Shown piece by piece: positions 10,359 to 18,385 of a DNA stretch of 42,677 nt. Below the pieces are notes generated by a model. That model was not told the origin of the DNA and ran no database searches. It saw only the letters and a list, made by a program, of their open reading frames with translations. Position 1 is the stretch's first letter, and every line of letters begins with the position of its first letter. Source of the DNA: Porphyromonadaceae bacterium (lineage in GTDB: Bacteria; Bacteroidota; Bacteroidia; Bacteroidales; Porphyromonadaceae); contig JAUMYV010000007.1 in the NCBI GenBank assembly GCA_030528445.1, forward strand, positions 1 through 42,677. Direction: 5' to 3'. The translations under genes and the position numbers were made by a program.

Positions 10359-10366
10359 CAAAGATA
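10359..10366 (-). promoter_or_regulatory. -7 element of the era-der promoter
   Basis: The minus strand reads TATCTTTG, an exact TAnnTTTG match, 76 nt upstream of the era start. No clear -33 TTTG is visible. Its position inside the open 5' extension supports the shorter era start. Confidence 0.55.
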
Positions 10367-10444
10367 CGCAAATCCAGTAGCATTGCCCTTTTCGTGAGCT
10401 TAGATGCTGATTCTCCCTTCCATCGTTACAGCGGATTATGCTAT

Positions 10445-10585
10445 CGGACACCCGATGAATTTTACTGAATGGCAGGTATTTGGGGAATCACTCCGAAAAA
10501 GAGAACTTACACCCTCATGTTACCAGAGCTTGAATGGAAATACGAGTGAACTCAAATGTTTTATCAGACAGCAATAAGTTATTTT
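10445..10585 (+). repeat. Dispersed repeat R2, copy 2
   Basis: This is the clearest copy of R2. It aligns with the minus strand of 1-139 and, over its right part, with 295-392. The blocks are CGGACA-CCGAT, CTGAAT, TTTGGGGAAT, CTTGAATGG, CGAGTGAAC-CAAA and GACAGCAATAA. Relative to copy 1 it has about 12 extra bases before the final AGCAATAA. It lies in the 10284-10723 gap downstream of the short-chain dehydrogenase; the rest of that gap has only the era promoter and no gene I can support. Confidence 0.65.
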
Positions 10586-10723
10586 GCTTTCATGCAGGCA
10601 AAGGACAAGGAAGCCCGCCATCCGCAGAATCTTCTTGCACTTTGGACACATGTCTCCTAGCTAAATCCTCGAACTCCGATGTTAACGCGTCGACTCTCTG
10701 GCCACTAGTCTAGTTCAAACTAG

Positions 10724-11452
10724 TTAACTTAACGACAGACGTTCCCACAGAGGACGTGGGATTAGCCGCCATAGACCTACAATGAGGCGGTATCGCCAGT
10801 CTATAATGCGCATAGTCTTTTGGCAATCTATGGCTCTGGCAATCTTCCGAGCCGTCGCATCAGCCTCCATAAGTAGGGGATAGTTGGTACCCGAGAGGAG
10901 AGCCGTACGCACAAATCCGGGACGAATATCAGTAATATAGAGATTATCTAGGTGCCGAATAGCAATCAGCTGACGAAGAGCCTGCAGGTAAGAAGCCTGA
11001 TAAGCCTTGGAGGCGGAGTAGGCTGGCGAAGCCCCTAGACCACGAGTGCCTGCAATAGAACTGATGGCTACTAGATGCCCCGAGCCATGATTCGAGAAGA
11101 AGCCAAAAGCCCAGTCAATACACCGAGTGAAACCCTCGACATTGACCGAGGTAATCTTGAGCTCGATAGTTGGATCGAGAGGCGTATTCTGCCACCCAAC
11201 GCCAGAGCTATGTAGATAGATATCCATTCCGCCCAAGCGAGAGGTCAGATCCTCGAGGCGCTTGGGGGCATCGGTGTCGGTTACGTCTATCTCGGCGATC
11301 TCCACGCGCTCTGGAGCAAGGGTCTTGAGCTGCTCTAGCAGGATACGCCTACGAGCTGCCAGACCAACGCGATAACCTCGAGCTATATAGATACGTGCTA
11401 GCTCCATGCCGATGCCAGAGCTAGCGCCCATGATGACGATACGTTTGAGCAT
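10724..11452 (-). CDS. Short-chain dehydrogenase/reductase
   Basis: A cytoplasmic NAD(P)-dependent oxidoreductase of the SDR family, 242 residues. It has the Rossmann motif GASSGIG (9-15), a basic patch after beta-2 (AARRR) suggesting NADP(H), and the active-site motif YSASK with catalytic Tyr and Lys. The substrate cannot be told from sequence. The ATG at 11450-11452 is chosen; a TTG seven codons upstream is also open. It follows pdxB by 27 nt and may be cotranscribed with it. Confidence 0.88.
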   Translation of the reverse strand: MLKRIVIMGASSGIGMELARIYIARGYRVGLAARRRILLEQLKTLAPERVEIAEIDVTDTDAPKRLEDLTSRLGGMDIYLHSSGVGWQNTPLDPTIELKITSVNVEGFTRCIDWAFGFFSNHGSGHLVAISSIAGTRGLGASPAYSASKAYQASYLQALRQLIAIRHLDNLYITDIRPGFVRTALLSGTNYPLLMEADATARKIARAIDCQKTMRIIDWRYRLIVGLWRLIPRPLWERLSLS

Positions 11453-11479
11453 ATTACTTGACTGAGAGATCAATGAGCA

Positions 11480-12610
11480 TTAATTATTGCGTATGGCGAA
11501 GCCTAGTGCTCTAAGCCTAGAAGCAATGTCTTCGCTAGGAGGAGCAAGCACCGTGTAGGCCTGCATCTCTCTCGGATAATCGTAGTGCTTACGCAGATAT
11601 TCGAAGCGGCTAGGTTCTGTGCGGAACTTACGATCGATATGTATAGGATCGAAACTATGTAGCATGGCTCGTCTGAGGCATTCGCTCTCGGGGATATCTG
11701 TAGCATCAAGGAGCGGATGCTCTGGAGCAGGGACGGCATCTGGATCAAACAATCCCTCACCAGGTTGCCCATAATACTGTGCCACAGCCTGTAGAGACAT
11801 ACGTGCACCCTTAAATTTACCGTCCGCCGAGAACCCTGCTATATGGGGCGTGGCAATATCAGCCAAGGCGAGTAGGTCTAGAGACACTTGTGGTTCGCCC
11901 TCCCAGCAGTCGATGATGAGCCGAGAGATGACTCCTTGTTTCTTGCCCCTAATAAGACTCTCGGTATGTGTAACGGCACCACGACAAGCATTGATGAGGA
12001 TAGGATTGCGACGGCACTGCGCTACAAAGTGGTCATCAACCATGCCACATGTTGGATAGCGTCCATCTAGAGTCAATGGGACATGTAGGGTAATAATATC
12101 CGCCTCGTGTTGGATTTGCTCAAGGGAGCAGAAGGCCTCGTCCCCCTCCTCCTCGGCTCTTGGAGGATCATAGAGCAAAGGCTTTAGCCCCATGGACAAA
12201 GAGAGGCGTAGCACCTCGCGCCCGACATGACCCACGCCTACGATGCCGATTGTCTTACCCTCAAGTGGCTCTCCTGCCTCTAGCGAGAGTCTACTTAGGG
12301 AGGACATGACGTACTGTGCGACAGCCGTTGCGTTGCACCCAGGGGAGTTGACCCAAGTAATCCCGGCCGAGCGACAGTACTCGGCATCAATATGATCGGC
12401 ACCTGCCGTAGCGGTAGCGATGAAGCGAATGGGCGTTCCTGCTAGCAGATCGCTATCACAACGCGTGATGCTGCGCACAATAAGGGCATCAGCTTGAGCT
12501 AGGCTATGCGCCGAGAAATCTGCATTATCTAGGTAAGTTACCTCCCCGATACATTCGGCTACACCTCTGAGGTAGGGGATGGAGCTCTCAATGACCAAAC
12601 GTAATTTCAT
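11480..12610 (-). CDS. pdxB: 4-phosphoerythronate dehydrogenase (pyridoxal phosphate synthesis)
   Basis: PdxB oxidises 4-phospho-D-erythronate in the DXP-dependent vitamin B6 pathway. The 376-residue protein belongs to the D-2-hydroxyacid dehydrogenase family. It has the NAD-binding GIVGVGHVGREV motif, HVPLTLDG, NACRG, and the catalytic-His segment TPHIAGFSADGKFKGA. The extra C-terminal region of about 100 residues (from SECLRRAMLHSFDPI) is characteristic of PdxB and separates it from SerA. Its ATG lies only 22 nt past a terminator-like hairpin (12633-12670), so its promoter is not obvious. Confidence 0.93.
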   Translation of the reverse strand: MKLRLVIESSIPYLRGVAECIGEVTYLDNADFSAHSLAQADALIVRSITRCDSDLLAGTPIRFIATATAGADHIDAEYCRSAGITWVNSPGCNATAVAQYVMSSLSRLSLEAGEPLEGKTIGIVGVGHVGREVLRLSLSMGLKPLLYDPPRAEEEGDEAFCSLEQIQHEADIITLHVPLTLDGRYPTCGMVDDHFVAQCRRNPILINACRGAVTHTESLIRGKKQGVISRLIIDCWEGEPQVSLDLLALADIATPHIAGFSADGKFKGARMSLQAVAQYYGQPGEGLFDPDAVPAPEHPLLDATDIPESECLRRAMLHSFDPIHIDRKFRTEPSRFEYLRKHYDYPREMQAYTVLAPPSEDIASRLRALGFAIRNN

Positions 12611-12632
12611 TGTTGTATGATTATAATGAAGA

Positions 12633-12670
12633 AGAGGCCATGTCGAAATCTTTATTTCGGCACAGCCTCT
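12633..12670 (-). terminator. Terminator-like hairpin between the DUF3467 gene and pdxB
   Basis: AGAGGC (12633-12638) pairs with GCCTCT (12665-12670), and the inner arm TGTCGAAA (12641-12648) pairs with TTTCGGCA (12655-12662) with one wobble. The T tract on the minus strand is interrupted (TTCTTCATT). It belongs to the family of hairpins with a GTCGAAA-type inner stem. It is close to the pdxB start codon. Confidence 0.7.
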
Positions 12671-12793
12671 CGTTGGTTCATAAGTATAAGCAAATTGCTG
12701 ATTTCTAGGGAATCCGCAAGACCGACTAGTTTACCCTAGCTGGCAATCTGCGAATCATGACACATGACTAATCAGTCTTTGCGTCCGCTGTAC

Positions 12794-13105
12794 CTATGCC
12801 TGCCCCTGTGGGAAGGCGTCATTGGAGTCTTGAAGCTCCTCTGGGAGTGTAATCGAACCGCACTCCTGCTCGTAGGTGTAAATATTCTGCTGGAGCACGC
12901 GTACAAGACGCTTGATATTGTCTGGGGTCATGATGACGCGGCTGTGCACCTTCGCCGACTGCTTCCCAGGAAGTAGGCGAACGAAATCTAGCACAAACTC
13001 ACTCTGTGAGTGCATCACCACTGCTAGGTTGCTGTAGACCCCATTTGAGATCTCGTCTGGGAGTTCAATGTTGAAGGGTTGACTCTGATCTTCCTGCTGT
13101 TGCAT
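12794..13105 (-). CDS. DUF3467 family protein
   Basis: A small cytoplasmic protein of 103 residues, typical in length and sequence of the widespread DUF3467 family, whose role is not established. The recognisable core is FNIELPDEISNGVYSNLAVV followed by FVLDFVRLLPGK and SRVIMTPDNIKRLVRVLQQN. There is no signal peptide or membrane segment. It is monocistronic by appearance: a -7 element is at 13157-13164 and a hairpin follows at 12633-12670. The 120 nt between its stop codon and the hairpin hold nothing I recognise. Confidence 0.88.
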   Translation of the reverse strand: MQQQEDQSQPFNIELPDEISNGVYSNLAVVMHSQSEFVLDFVRLLPGKQSAKVHSRVIMTPDNIKRLVRVLQQNIYTYEQECGSITLPEELQDSNDAFPQGQA

Positions 13106-13156
13106 TGCTTCTATTTGTTACTAAAGTACGTGAATAAATAAATTGTTTACTGCACC

Positions 13157-13164
13157 CAAAGATA
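13157..13164 (-). promoter_or_regulatory. -7 element upstream of the DUF3467 gene
   Basis: The minus strand reads TATCTTTG, an exact TAnnTTTG match, 52 nt upstream of the ATG. No clear -33 element was seen. Confidence 0.5.
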
Positions 13165-13342
13165 TACAAAATACCCCTATCCAATGGCATCCCCAAGCAA
13201 GATTGACGCAAGTGCAGGTTCAAGCATCAAGTCCAGAATTGGTGGGCTATTGCGTTGAAGGTTACTCAAACTACACCCCTAAAAATACTTTTCACCATAG
13301 AACCTAGTTCAGAGAGAGCAATGTAGTACTAGGAATAACTAG

Positions 13343-14473
13343 TTAGGAGAGCAAACTTAGGGTTCGACTAGAAGATAAATCGGGAGAGAATACCGAGAAG
13401 GCCGCTTGATACCCCTCGGCAATGCGCCCCAACTCGCTCTCTAGCCCAATAGCCCGTGCAACGCGTCTGGTCGCCATATCAACAGCCTCGGCAAACGTAG
13501 CATCTAGGTAGAGCATAGCATTGCCCACAGCTTCGGGCATCGAAATGGCAGAGCCCGCTAGATTGCCATCAGGATTGACGTAATAGCCGTCTGGGGTTAG
13601 GATGGCATGCAGACCTTCCCAAGCCATCTCTTTCATTCTTCGACCCAGTACAGCAGCGTCGGTGAGCAAGATGAAGTGCTCTTCCTTGAGCCTGTAAGCC
13701 AAACGAGCCGCAGCCGGATGGCAGTGTCTGCCGTCTAGAATAACGGGGGTATAGACCTCTGGGTGCTCAAGCGAAGCTCCGACAAGTCCAGGCGAACGAT
13801 GTGTAAAAGCAGACATAGCATTATAGAGGTGCGTGACAATATGCACACCTCTATCGAATAGCGCCATCGCTTGGTCATAGGTAGCCTCCGAGTGGCCGAG
13901 AGAGACTTGTATACCAGAGCCTAGGACCAAATCAATAGCTTCGGTAGACCAAATCTCGGGGGCAAGCGTAATCATGCGAACCACTCCTCGTCCGTACTCA
14001 ATCAGATCCCTTAGAGTATCTAGAGTCGGCGAACAAATCACTTGAGCATTGTGAGCCCCCTTGCGAATCGGATTGAGGAAAGGCCCCTCCAGATGCATGC
14101 CCAGCAGGTGAGGGTTGCTCTGCATAGCTATCCTCACTGCATCAATGGCTGTAAAAATCGTCTCTATAGGAGAAGAAATCAGCGTGATGTAAAAGAAAGG
14201 GGTAGCATGCTCGAGGCAAGCCTCTGTAACCTCTGCGATTGTCTCTGCATCGGGCGTAAGCGAAAAGTATTTGGTATATCCACCATTAATCTGAATATCG
14301 ATAAGACCAGGCGTGAGAATCTGCCCCTCTAGGTCTATCACACGGCCATATTCTGCCGATTCACCAGCTCCTACCGAATGGATCCGTCCATTTTCCACAA
14401 CCAATTCATTTTCAAACAACTCCCTCCCATCACTGATAAGAAGAGCATTCTTGATGAGTATTTGATTCGCCAC
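13343..14473 (-). CDS. nagA: N-acetylglucosamine-6-phosphate deacetylase (GTG start)
   Basis: NagA removes the acetyl group from GlcNAc-6-P, feeding cell-wall or host amino sugars into glucosamine-6-P. The 376-residue amidohydrolase shows HLEGPFLNPIRKGAHN (metal and substrate site), LGHSEATYDQA, THLYNAMSAFTHRSPGLVGA, DGRHCHP and LLTDA, in the family order. The start codon is GTG (14471-14473), with AGGA about 6 nt upstream; no nearby ATG preserves the N-terminal strand MANQILIKNALLISDG. It lies 14 nt after the thioredoxin-fold lipoprotein gene, so the two are likely cotranscribed. No nagB is seen here. Confidence 0.93.
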   Translation of the reverse strand: MANQILIKNALLISDGRELFENELVVENGRIHSVGAGESAEYGRVIDLEGQILTPGLIDIQINGGYTKYFSLTPDAETIAEVTEACLEHATPFFYITLISSPIETIFTAIDAVRIAMQSNPHLLGMHLEGPFLNPIRKGAHNAQVICSPTLDTLRDLIEYGRGVVRMITLAPEIWSTEAIDLVLGSGIQVSLGHSEATYDQAMALFDRGVHIVTHLYNAMSAFTHRSPGLVGASLEHPEVYTPVILDGRHCHPAAARLAYRLKEEHFILLTDAAVLGRRMKEMAWEGLHAILTPDGYYVNPDGNLAGSAISMPEAVGNAMLYLDATFAEAVDMATRRVARAIGLESELGRIAEGYQAAFSVFSPDLSSSRTLSLLS

Positions 14474-14487
14474 TATATTCCTAAGTT

Positions 14488-15450
14488 TTAGTTCGAGTAA
14501 TCCAATAGATATTGTGCCATGCGCTCTATCGTCGCATCCTTAATCAAGACCTTACCTCCCCGCTCAAGAAGATACATCGTCGGGCTAGCCTTGATGTCGT
14601 AGAGCTGCTCCGAAACTACCTTATCCTGGGCGTCATATCCTACCTCGTAGTAGTTGGGCAGCTTCGAAGCAGCCTGTACAAACTGCTCCTGCGTACTCTG
14701 TAGATAAATTACCAGCACCCCCAAGCGCCCTGAGTTAATGCTCTCGGCAATAATAGGTGTTTTCTGTAGCTCCTCTAGGGTGCGGCTACATGTCGGGCAA
14801 TCGGGCGTAGCGAAGACTAGAAGTGTACGTGTGGCCTTCTGATGCTTGAGGTGTCTCTGCGTCTGCTCCACAGTCGTGTAAATGAAATCCGTCGCCTGAG
14901 AACCCACACTATTCTTATCTATGAGCTCCAGAACTAGGCGTGCCTGCTCTTGATAAGCTGCCTCCACCTTGGGCGATCGAATAGCCCACTTGAGGATGGT
15001 GCGATAGTGCGCCTCCGACATAATGGGGGAATTGGCCTCATAGAGCATCATGCGATACATCGAGAGAGCAAAGATAAGCATACTCCCCTCACTCCTATCT
15101 AGAGGTCGAAGCAAGGCCTCCTCTACACGGTCGGCTGGGAAACTCGTGAGCAAGCCGCAGTAGTCGGCGAAAGCAAACTCCATAGCCGGGTGCTTGATGA
15201 GTGCCGTGTCGGCAAAATCCATCTTATCCCAGAAGTGGTTGAGTACATACTCGGCTCGCTCCTCTGGGGTCTGCAGATGCAATGGTGGGGTAGGCCGATC
15301 TAGAGGCTCTGGCTCCTGTGGGTGCCGAGCTGAGGCGACAGAGGCATCTCTAGAGGAATCGGACGTCTGCTCTGCTGTACGTGTAGCACAAGAGAGAGTT
15401 CCCAAAACCATAAGCATGGTAGAGAGACACGTAGCTAAGGGCTTAATCAT
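14488..15450 (-). CDS. Thioredoxin-fold lipoprotein with DUF5106-like N-terminal region
   Basis: A predicted periplasm-facing lipoprotein of 320 residues. The signal peptide MIKPLATCLSTMLMVLGTLS ends in a lipobox cysteine at position 21. A helical region around ERAEYVLNHFWDKMDFADTA resembles the DUF5106 domain often found before thioredoxin folds in Bacteroidota. The C-terminal thioredoxin-like domain has the redox motif CPTC (C218, C221) after LLVFATPD. The role is likely disulfide reduction or exchange in the envelope; the partner is unknown. The frame is open to 15543, but those residues would span the hairpin at 15472-15510. The ATG at 15462 (four codons longer) is an alternative start. 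Confidence 0.85.
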   Translation of the reverse strand: MIKPLATCLSTMLMVLGTLSCATRTAEQTSDSSRDASVASARHPQEPEPLDRPTPPLHLQTPEERAEYVLNHFWDKMDFADTALIKHPAMEFAFADYCGLLTSFPADRVEEALLRPLDRSEGSMLIFALSMYRMMLYEANSPIMSEAHYRTILKWAIRSPKVEAAYQEQARLVLELIDKNSVGSQATDFIYTTVEQTQRHLKHQKATRTLLVFATPDCPTCSRTLEELQKTPIIAESINSGRLGVLVIYLQSTQEQFVQAASKLPNYYEVGYDAQDKVVSEQLYDIKASPTMYLLERGGKVLIKDATIERMAQYLLDYSN

Positions 15451-15471
15451 CTTGATGAGCATCAATAAAAC

Positions 15472-15510
15472 AAGAGGGCGTGTCGAAGTTATCTCTCGGC
15501 ACACCCTCTT
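15472..15510 (-). terminator. Terminator-like hairpin between the OmpA-like gene and the thioredoxin-fold gene
   Basis: AAGAGGG (15472-15478) pairs with CCCTCTT (15504-15510), and an inner stem GTGTCGA pairs imperfectly with the TCTCGGCAC region. On the minus strand the T-rich tract TTGTTTTATTG runs straight into the ATG at 15462. It lies 63 nt past the OmpA-like stop codon. Confidence 0.7.
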
Positions 15511-15573
15511 TATTGTATAATGTATAGTCGGTCTAGCCAGCAAATACTAGCCCTACCGCTAGGCTAGACAGTG

Positions 15574-16245
15574 CTACTTGAGCGTACCGTTCTGTGCCGC
15601 CTCGATCATTTCTTGGCTTGGTAAGATATACACCTCTACACGGCGGTTTTCCTTACGTCCCTCAGCTGTAGTGTTATCTGCAATAGGCTCGTGGCTACCC
15701 TTCCCGAGGAAGCTCATGCGCTTAGCATCTACACCTTGGCTGGCTAGGTAGTTGTACACGCTCTTGGCACGGTTTACAGAGAGAGGATCGTTGATGCGAT
15801 CGGTACCAGTGTTGTCGGTGTGCCCGATGATCTGGATATTGGTTAGACCATTGGTCTTGGCGTTGTCAGCAAAAGCCTTGAGCGATGCGATTGACTTCTG
15901 AGATAGATTGGCAGAGCTTGTTGCAAATAGGATACCACTATCAAACGTCACGCGAATAGCCTGCCCGTCGTTTACACTCTCAATCTTAGCCCCTTCTACA
16001 GCCTCCTCTAGCTCCTTCTTCTGCTTGTCCATCTTATTGCCGATAAGAGCACCTGCTGCACCGCCTACTACTGCACCGATAGCAGCACCTAGGCCAGTAT
16101 TGCCAGCTACGTTACCGATACCAGCACCTAGAGCGGCACCTGCAGCCGTTCCGATTCCTCCCCCTTTGATGGCATTGCTTAGTCCACAAGAGGTAAATAG
16201 GAAAGACCCTGATAGCAGAGCAACTGCGATTGTTTTCTTAGTCAT
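15574..16245 (-). CDS. OmpA-family lipoprotein with glycine zipper
   Basis: A 223-residue outer-membrane-associated lipoprotein. The signal peptide ends at LFTSC (lipobox C20). A glycine-zipper segment (about 28-72: GAALGAGIGNVAG, GAAIGAVVGGAAGALIG) can insert into or oligomerise at membranes. The C-terminal OmpA domain (about 105-212) binds peptidoglycan; its signature is IGHTDNTGTDRINDPLSVNR followed by GKGSHEPIADN and GRKENRRVEVYI. It resembles the Pal/YiaD-like group rather than full OmpA, as there is no beta-barrel. It lies 45 nt after the dihydroorotate-dehydrogenase-like gene. Confidence 0.92.
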   Translation of the reverse strand: MTKKTIAVALLSGSFLFTSCGLSNAIKGGGIGTAAGAALGAGIGNVAGNTGLGAAIGAVVGGAAGALIGNKMDKQKKELEEAVEGAKIESVNDGQAIRVTFDSGILFATSSANLSQKSIASLKAFADNAKTNGLTNIQIIGHTDNTGTDRINDPLSVNRAKSVYNYLASQGVDAKRMSFLGKGSHEPIADNTTAEGRKENRRVEVYILPSQEMIEAAQNGTLK

Positions 16246-16290
16246 TTTCTTTTCTTCTTAATTAATTTATTCTACATATATCTCAATCCT

Positions 16291-17274
16291 CTACGAATCA
16301 CCTCGTCCTCCGAAGTACTTCATAAACTGGATACGCTCAAACACATTAACATCTTCGGGGGTAGCACCGTTTAGTCTTGCCCTAAATTCTTCTATACTCC
16401 TGTAACCACGCTTATCCATCCACATGCCCAGGGCTACTAGCGCATTAGAGATAGCCGAGGGACCTTCCTTATAGAGTGCCGTACACATCTGCACCGAGCC
16501 AGCGCCAGCCAGCATGCTCTTGGTTACCTCCTGCCAGGTATAGATACCAGTAGAAGCACTGATCTCAACCTGTGGCACAAGCGAGCTTACCAAGGCTGTA
16601 AAGCGTAGCGTATCGGTGAAGTCGCCCACATGCGTGAAGACATCACCACTGCGTAGCTCCTCGGTATTGAGGTCTATATCGGACTGATAGCTGCGATTGA
16701 ATAGTGTCACAGCGTTAGCCCCAGAGGCTCGTAGCTTATCCACTAGAGCCGGCAGAGCGGTATGGTAGCGCGATAGCTTGACAATAATCGGGATGCTGAG
16801 CCTAGAGCGTAGACTAGAGACAATATCGCAGTAGCTCTGCTCGGAGGCCATGGGATCGAAGTATAGATCCGTCTCTAGACGCATGATGTTTACCTCGAGG
16901 GCATCTGCTCCAGCCTCTTGAATGCGTGTAGCAAAGTCTACCCAGCTATCTGCTCTAAGGCAGTTGATGCTGGCAATAACGGGGATATTGAGTTCACGTT
17001 TGTAGCGGCTAATCTGCTCTAAATAGCGGCCTACCTCCTCGGCACGAACATAGTGAGCGATATACTCGGAGGCCTCGGTATAGTCGTTGTACTGCTCCAT
17101 GGATTGAGCCTCGGCTTCGATCTGCTCCTCGAATAGCGATTTAAGGATCACAGCGCCAGCACCCGCCTCGGCGAATGCCTTTACTTTGTCGAGGTTGCGC
17201 GTCAGCCCCGAGCTTCCGATGATGATAGGGCTCTGCAGATGTAACCCTACAAATGATGTACTGATGTCTGCCAT
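16291..17274 (-). CDS. Dihydroorotate dehydrogenase-like protein
   Basis: A 327-residue TIM-barrel flavoprotein related to PyrD class 1. Matching segments are LQSPIIIGSSGLTRN near the N-terminus, IPVIASINC, ALEVNIM and IPIIVKLSR in the barrel, GANAVTLFNR, and the phosphate-binding end ASTGIYTW with AGAGSVQMCTALYKEG. Bacteroidota often carry this protein in addition to a true PyrD, and its substrate is not established. I see no pyrK partner next to it, so I leave the symbol empty. A -7 element lies 117 nt upstream. Confidence 0.82.
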   Translation of the reverse strand: MADISTSFVGLHLQSPIIIGSSGLTRNLDKVKAFAEAGAGAVILKSLFEEQIEAEAQSMEQYNDYTEASEYIAHYVRAEEVGRYLEQISRYKRELNIPVIASINCLRADSWVDFATRIQEAGADALEVNIMRLETDLYFDPMASEQSYCDIVSSLRSRLSIPIIVKLSRYHTALPALVDKLRASGANAVTLFNRSYQSDIDLNTEELRSGDVFTHVGDFTDTLRFTALVSSLVPQVEISASTGIYTWQEVTKSMLAGAGSVQMCTALYKEGPSAISNALVALGMWMDKRGYRSIEEFRARLNGATPEDVNVFERIQFMKYFGGRGDS

Positions 17275-17391
17275 GACAGTGTATATATGTTATTAAGTTC
17301 TGGTTCGGTGCGTTCGTAGCCTCTAGGGCTTATACGCTCGCCTTCGAGGCCATAACTTGCTTACTTATCGCTTTATCGGGACAAAGTTAGT

Positions 17392-17399
17392 ATTAAAAT
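17392..17399 (-). promoter_or_regulatory. -7 element upstream of the dihydroorotate dehydrogenase-like gene
   Basis: The minus strand reads TAACTTTG, an exact TAnnTTTG match. No good -33 match was seen. The remaining 17275-17585 gap holds only this and the lpx terminator. Confidence 0.4.
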
Positions 17400-17522
17400 T
17401 TGTATATCCATAGCCTTTCTCTCAAGAGTTACACAGAGTTTCTGAGCCATCACCACACAAGTATAGTTGTGTAACTTTCCTGAAGGAAAAAATCTACTCG
17501 TATATTCCTAGAAGTACGCAAA

Positions 17523-17561
17523 GGGCGGCATGTCGAAACCTCAATATCGACATACCGCCCT
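17523..17561 (-). terminator. Terminator of the purM-lpxA operon
   Basis: GGGCGG (17523-17528) pairs with CCGCCC (about 17555-17560). After one mismatch, ATGTCGA (about 17530-17536) pairs with TCGACAT (about 17547-17553). On the minus strand it ends in CCCTTTGCG, so the T run is short. It lies about 25 nt after the lpxA stop codon. Confidence 0.75.
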
Positions 17562-17585
17562 CTAGGGTCAATGATCAATAGGCAG

Positions 17586-18377
17586 TTAGTCCATATTGCC
17601 GCGAATGATTCCTCTACTAGAGGCTCGGATGAATCCAAGAATCTCTTCGCGCTCGGGGCACTCTGCGATCTCCTTCTCTACAGTCGCTAGAGCTTCTGTA
17701 TTATTGAGACCACGCTGATAAATCGTACGATAAATATCGTTGATGCAATGAATCTGATCGTTGCTCATGCCACGACGGCGAAGCCCAACGATATTGATGC
17801 CGCAGTAGCTGAGCGGTTCGCGGCCGACCAGCGTGTAGGGAGGAATATCCTTATTCACACGAGAGCCACCTTGGATCATCACATGACGACCGATGCGCAC
17901 AAACTGATGAACCAGCGTACCGCCACTTGCGATCGCATAGTCGTCGATCTCCACCTCGCCTGCTAGCTGCGTGGCATTGCCAATGATGATGTTGTCGCCA
18001 AGGACACAATCATGCGCCACGTGGCTATAAGCCATGAGCAAACAATTCTTACCCACTACCGTCTTACCACGAGAAACTGTCCCACGGTTGACCGTAACGC
18101 ATTCACGGATGCGAGTACCATCGCCAATAATGGCGATGCTATCCTCACCATTGTACTTGAGATCCTGTGGAATACCAGCAATCACCGCACCTGGATGTAT
18201 CTCGCAGTTCTTGCCGATACGTGCACCAGAGTGGATAATAGCCCCAGAGTGAATAATCGTCCCCTCGCCAATCTCTGTATTAGCCTCTATCACGGCGAAA
18301 GGGTATACCTGAACGCCTTCGGCTAGCCTTGCCTCTGGATGGACGGATGCCAGAGGGCTAATAAGTGCATTTGTCAT
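17586..18377 (-). CDS. lpxA: UDP-N-acetylglucosamine acyltransferase
   Basis: LpxA catalyses the first step of lipid A synthesis, moving a 3-hydroxyacyl chain from ACP to UDP-GlcNAc in the cytoplasm. The 263-residue protein starts with left-handed beta-helix hexapeptide repeats (ASVHPEARLAEGVQVYPFAV, IHSGAIIHSGARIG). The catalytic-His segment is MAYSHVAHDCVLGDN, and the C-terminal helical part includes NIVGLRRRGMSNDQI. It is the last gene of the operon, 8 nt after lpxC-fabZ. Confidence 0.97.
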   Translation of the reverse strand: MTNALISPLASVHPEARLAEGVQVYPFAVIEANTEIGEGTIIHSGAIIHSGARIGKNCEIHPGAVIAGIPQDLKYNGEDSIAIIGDGTRIRECVTVNRGTVSRGKTVVGKNCLLMAYSHVAHDCVLGDNIIIGNATQLAGEVEIDDYAIASGGTLVHQFVRIGRHVMIQGGSRVNKDIPPYTLVGREPLSYCGINIVGLRRRGMSNDQIHCINDIYRTIYQRGLNNTEALATVEKEIAECPEREEILGFIRASSRGIIRGNMD

Positions 18378-18385
18378 ACTAGGAA

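Noticed and set aside
10284..10451. N-terminal extension of era
   Set aside because: It overlaps a -7 element and precedes the family-typical start by 56 codons.
15451..15543. N-terminal extension of the thioredoxin-fold lipoprotein
   Set aside because: It would encode the hairpin at 15472-15510 and place the lipoprotein signal peptide internally.
16291..17274. Calling this gene pyrD
   Set aside because: It is related to dihydroorotate dehydrogenase, but without a pyrK neighbour and with known PyrD-like paralogues in the phylum the specific activity is not supported.
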